Below, in pieces: positions 60,061 through 64,000 of a stretch of DNA of 64,000 nucleotides. A model generated the notes under the pieces. That model saw only the letters and a program-made list of their open reading frames with translations. It did no database searches and had not been told where the DNA came from. The position numbers and the translations under genes were made by a program. Source of the stretch: Bacillus sp. P14.5 (GTDB lineage Bacteria; Bacillota; Bacilli; Bacillales; Bacillaceae_B). The stretch spans positions 1-64,000 of the forward strand of contig NZ_NIJF01000104.1 of the NCBI RefSeq assembly GCF_003316765.1, given 5' to 3'. Every line of letters starts with the position of its first letter. The first letter of the stretch is position 1.

Positions 60061-60789
60061 TCATTTATGATGAAACGGGCATTTTCCTTCAATAGGTTTC
60101 ACATCATCCCCAATAAAATATTGTTTCCATTCACGATGCTCAGGGTCGCCATAATGGCTGATGTTCGGGTGTTTTGGAAGGTTATCCCATTTTTCAACCC
60201 TCTCCCTGACTTTTTCTCGTGACATGAATCCGCCCTTTGATGTGCCTTCCAATCCTTCGAATATTCTTCTTGGCTGAAAGCCCAGGACCAGAGAGTTGCC
60301 GAGATCCCGTGTCTTTCTTTGTTTATAGGCAGGAGTATTTCCAAAAACAAAGTAAGGTTCTTCTGCAAAAGAGAAAGCCCATAGATGGTGATCGGGATCT
60401 TGTGGATAATCCTTCGGCCATGGCTTTTCATCATGATCATGAAGATACTGAAGGATCTTCCAGAAATATTCACGGTAATAAGGGATGTCTTTTTCTTCTT
60501 TTTCAGGTTCCACAAATAGAAACAGCCCGTGGCGAATCAGTTTTGGGCTATTGAATAAAGCATTGAACTGTTCCAGTGTATGGGGAAGCGTGGACCAGTC
60601 CTCGTGAGTTATGTAAGAATACCGCAGTTCCCCTTTTTTCTCTCCCGCCATCCCGAAATAGCATGGAAATGTTTTGTCTGTGACAGTGTCCCGGAAGGTT
60701 TTATATTCTTCAATAAGCCACTGTGGCACTTTTTCAGGATCAGTCATATCTTCCTTGGTCAGTAAACGGTGTTCAATCGCAGTCGTCAT
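60061..60789 (-). CDS. yqcI: YqcI/YcgG-family protein
   Basis: A 242-aa soluble protein of the YqcI/YcgG family. Conserved stretches are FPCYFGMAGEKKGELRYSY, FVEPEKEEKDIPYYREYFW and AFSFAEEPYFVFGNTPAYK. The C-terminus CPFHHK is also typical. The function is unknown; aromatic and His residues suggest a heme- or metal-dependent enzyme, but that is a guess. A single gene with its own terminator. B. subtilis has two paralogues, so the name marks the family rather than a proven orthologue. Confidence 0.85.
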   Translation of the reverse strand: MTTAIEHRLLTKEDMTDPEKVPQWLIEEYKTFRDTVTDKTFPCYFGMAGEKKGELRYSYITHEDWSTLPHTLEQFNALFNSPKLIRHGLFLFVEPEKEEKDIPYYREYFWKILQYLHDHDEKPWPKDYPQDPDHHLWAFSFAEEPYFVFGNTPAYKQRKTRDLGNSLVLGFQPRRIFEGLEGTSKGGFMSREKVRERVEKWDNLPKHPNISHYGDPEHREWKQYFIGDDVKPIEGKCPFHHK

Positions 60790-60895
60790 AGTATCTCCTC
60801 TTTTTCATAGAATGTGTATCCTCCTTCTACCCGTGCACTGTAAAATTGAAACGTTACAACCGCCCTTGATGAACTGGGACCTGACAGCCGGAATG

Positions 60896-60921
60896 GTTTA
60901 GCCTTTTTTAAAAATGGGTAA
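60896..60921 (+). promoter_or_regulatory. Sigma-B-type promoter
   Basis: GTTTAG (60896-60901), 14 bases, GGGTAA (60916-60921) matches the sigma-B consensus well and lies 53 bases before a YflT-domain gene. Confidence 0.75.
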
Positions 60922-60974
60922 ATTCCTTGTAGAACGAAATCCAAGCTGAGACAGCTTTCTAGGAGGAAAAATAC

Positions 60975-61745
60975 ATGGAAAAAAGTATAGTAGGTGCCTA
61001 TGATTCAACAGCTGAAGTAATGGATGTAATAAATAATCTAACAAAAGACGGATATACAGAGGATGACATCCTCGTTATTTCAAACAGGGAAGACATTAGT
61101 TCATTGGATAATACATCCGGCCTGCACGTTGAGCATCCGAGCGGAGATCATGAAGAGTCGCGCAGCATGTGGGAGAAAATAAAAGATTCCTTCAGAGTAA
61201 GTGAGCAACATGATAATGAGAATCGGGATCTTTCGCAGTATAACATTCCGCTCAATCAAGTAGGGACTTATCAAAGCAAACTTGAGGATGGAAAAATTCT
61301 CGTTGCCGTCACGGCAAAAGACAAATATGCTTTGAGCCATGGTGGAGAGATTGTCGATTCCGGAGCCAATATCAAACCTGCCTCTCCTGAAGCGGAAGTT
61401 TTAGAAGATGATGAAATGAGAAGTGTTAACCAAACGAGGAATCAAACTTCTACAGAAAACTACCGAACTTCGTCTACAACTGGAAAGAGTGTTGGCAACC
61501 ATGGTGCAGAACCTGAAGACCTTCGTTCAGGTAATGTCGATACTACAGAAGATACCATTGGAGGAAATGTCGGCAACACCCTTGGAGGGAAGCTTGGAAC
61601 ATCCGAAAGGAACTCCACGGGTCAGGAAGGATTGGATGATAGTCCAGCCGATCAGACTGAAAAAGAACATCGTGATGAAAAGAACACTGAAAATATAGAT
61701 CAAAAAGAGCGCTTTAAAGCGAATGATTATAGAGGCGACTTTTAA
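60975..61745 (+). CDS. YflT-domain stress protein with polar tail
   Basis: A 256-aa protein. Residues 1-120 form a YflT domain (KSIVGAYDSTAEVMDVINNL, GYTEDDILVISN, KILVAVTAKDKY). The rest is hydrophilic and probably disordered, rich in Ser, Thr, Asn and Glu, and ends TENIDQKERFKANDYRGDF. The tail closely resembles the end of the next frame (FKGNDYRGHM), so the two share a module. YsnF-type relatives carry a DUF2382 domain after YflT; here it is missing. A sigma-B-type promoter and AGGAGG precede it, and a terminator follows. Confidence 0.85.
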   Translation: MEKSIVGAYDSTAEVMDVINNLTKDGYTEDDILVISNREDISSLDNTSGLHVEHPSGDHEESRSMWEKIKDSFRVSEQHDNENRDLSQYNIPLNQVGTYQSKLEDGKILVAVTAKDKYALSHGGEIVDSGANIKPASPEAEVLEDDEMRSVNQTRNQTSTENYRTSSTTGKSVGNHGAEPEDLRSGNVDTTEDTIGGNVGNTLGGKLGTSERNSTGQEGLDDSPADQTEKEHRDEKNTENIDQKERFKANDYRGDF

Positions 61746-61755
61746 AGACTTTAAA

Positions 61756-61784
61756 CCCGCTGGCTGCAGCGGGTTTTTTTTGTT
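61756..61784 (+). terminator. Terminator after the YflT-domain gene
   Basis: CCCGCTG and CAGCGGG form the stem, followed by eight T. Confidence 0.9.
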
Positions 61785-61806
61785 CTAAATTCTTTGTTGC
61801 TTTAAT

Positions 61807-62352
61807 GTGCGAAGAGGAACTCCCTCTAAATACTTTAAAACTGGTGAGATCTCCGTCGGAAAAGATGTAGTGGAAGAAGAAAGAAGTGTGGATGTCCCAG
61901 TAAGGCATGAGGAAGTTTATGTGGAGAAAAGACATGTGGCGGATGGTGAAACAAGGAATGCCACTGCGGACTTTGGAGATGAAGAGGAAATAAGAATACC
62001 AGTAGTGGAAGAAAAAGTAGAGGTCAAGAAAAAGCCGGTTGTTACAGATGAGGTAGTCATTGGAAAACACGCAACGGAAGAAACCGAGCATATTCATGAT
62101 ACTGTGAAAAAAGAAGAAGTACACTTAGATAAAGAAGGTTCCTCCCGAATTCAGGGAGAAGAGAGACTGAACGAAACAAGCAGCAGCGGGTCACCTGCCG
62201 GAACGTCGAGCGAGGATACCTTCGTGACTGGTCAGGAAGGTATAACAGACACGGCTGGCATCCGTTCCGAAAAAGAGAGAAGAGACCACAAGAATACTTC
62301 AAATCTGAACGATAATAAGTTCAAAGGAAATGACTACCGCGGCCATATGTAA
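61807..62352 (+). pseudogene. DUF2382 (YsnF-like) gene remnant
   Basis: The frame encodes a DUF2382 domain with the alternating strands of the family: ISVGKDVVEEERSVDVPVRH, EEVYVEKRHV, IRIPVVEEKVEVKKKPVV. A polar tail ending FKGNDYRGHM follows. The start is missing: the only start codon is a GTG without ribosome-binding site, right after a terminator. In another frame at 61806-61832 one reads CEEELPLNTLK, the usual lead-in to TGEISVGK, so a single-base shift also lies there. It is best seen as the truncated end of a stress gene, perhaps once fused to a YflT domain. Confidence 0.7.
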
Positions 62353-62699
62353 TCCTAACTAACACTTTGCCGTCAGTGGTAATCTTGGCAGTAGTGCCGT
62401 AAAAGCCAAGCAGCATGCGCGTACCTTTCACAAACAGGTGAGCGCATATTTTTTTAGAATGGACAAAAAAAGCAAAGCAAATAAGAGGTGGAGATGCTCA
62501 GCCCATCCGCTGGAATGGGCACTTGTAAGTGAGAACTGCTGCTTTCACACACAATCTTTACATAATCTGCCTATCTCAATAGTAAAATACTTTTTATACT
62601 ACTGTAGTAATCTATTGCATTTCAATCGATTGTTGTACATAATAGGTATATAATAGTAGTACAAAAGTTATACAAATAAAATACAGAGGTGAAACAACA
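62353..62699. other. Intergenic region before hemAT
   Basis: About 350 bases with no supported gene. A GC-rich part (62360-62450) contains GAGCGCATATTTTTTT, perhaps a weak terminator. TATAAT lies in the AT-rich stretch at about 62649-62654, probably the hemAT promoter, without a clear -35. Confidence 0.45.
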
Positions 62700-64000
62700 A
62701 TGTTGTTTGTTAAGCGCAAAGCAAAAGTTGTCCAATTTCAGCCGGAAATGAAGTTTCCTGATTCATCAGATAAAGTTTCCACTCCTTATCCCCACTTGTC
62801 AGAACGCCTCGAATACATGGGGTTTTCCAATAATCATCTAACTATTTTACAAGAGTTGAGTCCGACCATTACACCGCTGCTGGAGGATCTTCTTAATAAA
62901 GTGCTGGATCAATTGTTCGAGGTGCCGGCGCTTGCAGGAATTGTGAAAGCATCATCCAATAGAGACAGGCTGCGCGCGGTTTTCATCCGCTACTTTGAAA
63001 GTTTGCTGAGCGGAAGGCTTGATGAAGAATTTTTTGAAATGAGAAAAAGAATCGGAAGAACGCATAATGGCGCAGGACTTCCGGTTGAATGGTTCATCAG
63101 TACTTATTCCGCAATCAATACCTTGTTGATTCCTCAGCTGGTATCGCATCTTCAAACAAGTCCGGAGAAGCTCTCAGAAGCATTGCTGGCTGTAACCCAC
63201 GTGACCAACCTTGATTCCCAGCTTGTCGTCGAGAATTACATAAACTCCAGAATAACAGAGCTTAATGAACTGAATGAATACAACCGCATGCTCCAAACAG
63301 AGCTAACCGGCATCAGCCAGGAAGTCGCAGCCTCCGTGCAGCAGACAGAAGCTTCCATGTCTGAAACCACTGGTAAAGCTGAGCAGATCTTAAAAGAGAC
63401 GGAGCAAACTGAAAAAAGCAGCAAGAACTTGGTAAGCTTAACTGATTTAAATGAAGCTCAAATGACGGAACTGATTGCAGCCTTTGAGAAGGTCGCCAAT
63501 AATGTCAAACATTCTCTTGAGGGAATTTCCTTATTGAAGGAGATTTCAAATTCAATTACCGAAATGACAAAAGGAATTGAAGCCATTGCTGATCAAACAA
63601 ATCTTCTTGCCCTGAATGCTTCAATTGAAGCCGCAAGAGCAGGGGAAGGCGGAAAAGGTTTTGCCGTTGTAGCGACGGAAGTGAGAAAGCTTGCCGAAAA
63701 CTCCAAGGAAATGAGCAGCCGCATTAATGCACTTATCAGCCAAAGCAACAAACAGGTGAACGACCTGGACAGCCGGATGAGTTCCATGAGTCAGTCTGCC
63801 CAGGAGTCGCAAACGAAAGTACAGCACGTAAAAGGCGGGCTTATCACCGTCAAGATGGAAATGGAACAATATATCCAAATGTTCAAGCGGAATAAGGCAG
63901 ATCTCGACAGCATTGTGCAATCAATCAAAGAAGTAAACCTCACGACCGAAGCACTTGCGCTTCTTTCCAATACTCTGCTGGAAAAAGCCGAGGCTGGGCG
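62700..64000 (+). CDS. hemAT: Heme-based aerotaxis transducer HemAT, 3' end outside window
   Basis: The first 433 residues of a globin-coupled chemotaxis receptor; the frame is still open at the window end. The N-terminal ~185 residues are a sensor globin, with the proximal heme ligand H122 in [18 protein letters not shown]. The methyl-accepting signalling domain follows, with the hairpin tip [20 protein letters not shown] and [18 protein letters not shown]. There are no membrane helices, so it is cytosolic, senses oxygen and signals to CheA. ATG at 62700 has GAGGTG 9 bases upstream. About 430 residues is the usual length, so only a few codons should be missing. Confidence 0.95.
   Translation, partial: MLFVKRKAKVVQFQPEMKFPDSSDKVSTPYPHLSERLEYMGFSNNHLTILQELSPTITPLLEDLLNKVLDQLFEVPALAGIVKASSNRDRLRAVFIRYFESLLSGRLDEEFFEMRKRIGRTHNGAGLPVEWFISTYSAINTLLIPQLVSHLQTSPEKLSEALLAVTHVTNLDSQLVVENYINSRITELNELNEYNRMLQTELTGISQEVAASVQQTEASMSETTGKAEQILKETEQTEKSSKNLVSLTDLNEAQMTELIAAFEKVANNVKHSLEGISLLKEISNSITEMTKGIEAIADQTNLLALNASIEAARAGEGGKGFAVVATEVRKLAENSKEMSSRINALISQSNKQVNDLDSRMSSMSQSAQESQTKVQHVKGGLITVKMEMEQYIQMFKRNKADLDSIVQSIKEVNLTTEALALLSNTLLEKAEAG

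Noticed and set aside
62438-62653. Plus-strand frame of 71 aa before hemAT
   Set aside because: No ribosome-binding site and odd composition (Cys, His and Tyr-rich), and it overlaps the probable hemAT promoter.
1-64000. rRNA, tRNA or known riboswitches
   Set aside because: I saw no tRNA-like cloverleaf ends, rRNA segments or classic riboswitch cores in the gaps; a covariance search would be needed to exclude them.

Overview
The window looks like chromosomal DNA of an endospore-forming Bacillaceae member, a Bacillus sensu lato or Mesobacillus-like genome. It has low to medium G+C and strong Shine-Dalgarno sites. It carries two KinA/KinB-type sporulation kinases, a CsgA-type spore protein behind a forespore-type promoter, sigma-B-type promoters, a manganese-dependent pyrophosphatase and a HemAT-type oxygen sensor. 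The genus is inferred, not proven. I found no rRNA, tRNA, phage module, plasmid origin or CRISPR array.

Layout. 1-545 is a degenerate tandem array, followed by two small genes. 1253-6420 holds a DUF962 protein, a CHY zinc-finger protein, a Med-like BMP protein next to an orphan sporulation-type kinase, an excisionase-like protein and PpaC. 6440-7857 is a decayed tnpB element. 7853-11362 is an ABC-2 exporter operon divergent from a double-MerR regulator. 12216-18462 holds a KinB-like kinase, a frameshifted beta-helix protein, a NUDIX/glycerate kinase pair and PanE. 18575-19510 is a REP-associated (RAYT) transposase gene split by a MITE and followed at once by seven 25-bp palindromic repeats. 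19752-24058 is CstA with a LytS/LytT pair. 24425-33684 is mostly housekeeping, transport, spore and stress functions.

34783-41732 holds a tandem array, an RsbR paralogue, a sugar ABC importer without its own ATPase, a split ThrE exporter and a NUDIX protein. 42107-47591 is an envelope-quality cluster: HtrA protease, PrsA-like foldase, a secreted histidine-rich helical-repeat protein and a two-component system. 47635-54751 contains an erythromycin-esterase-like protein, a membrane protein and a heterodimeric ABC exporter. 54910-55480 is a third tandem array. The rest holds a DHA2 transporter, an acetyltransferase, an MBL/TetR operon, YqcI, a second YflT-type stress gene with a broken DUF2382 remnant, and HemAT running off the end.

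The most unusual signals are not ordinary genes. Three unrelated intergenic tandem arrays share a repeat length averaging about 52.5 bp. A RAYT gene is interrupted by a MITE whose relatives lie elsewhere in the window. The cstA control region has three direct repeats at exact 21-bp spacing plus a CcpA-type site. A TetR-type palindrome fills the 17-bp spacer of its own promoter. Five single-base frameshifts, mostly in homopolymer runs, affect four loci and could be real decay or assembly error.
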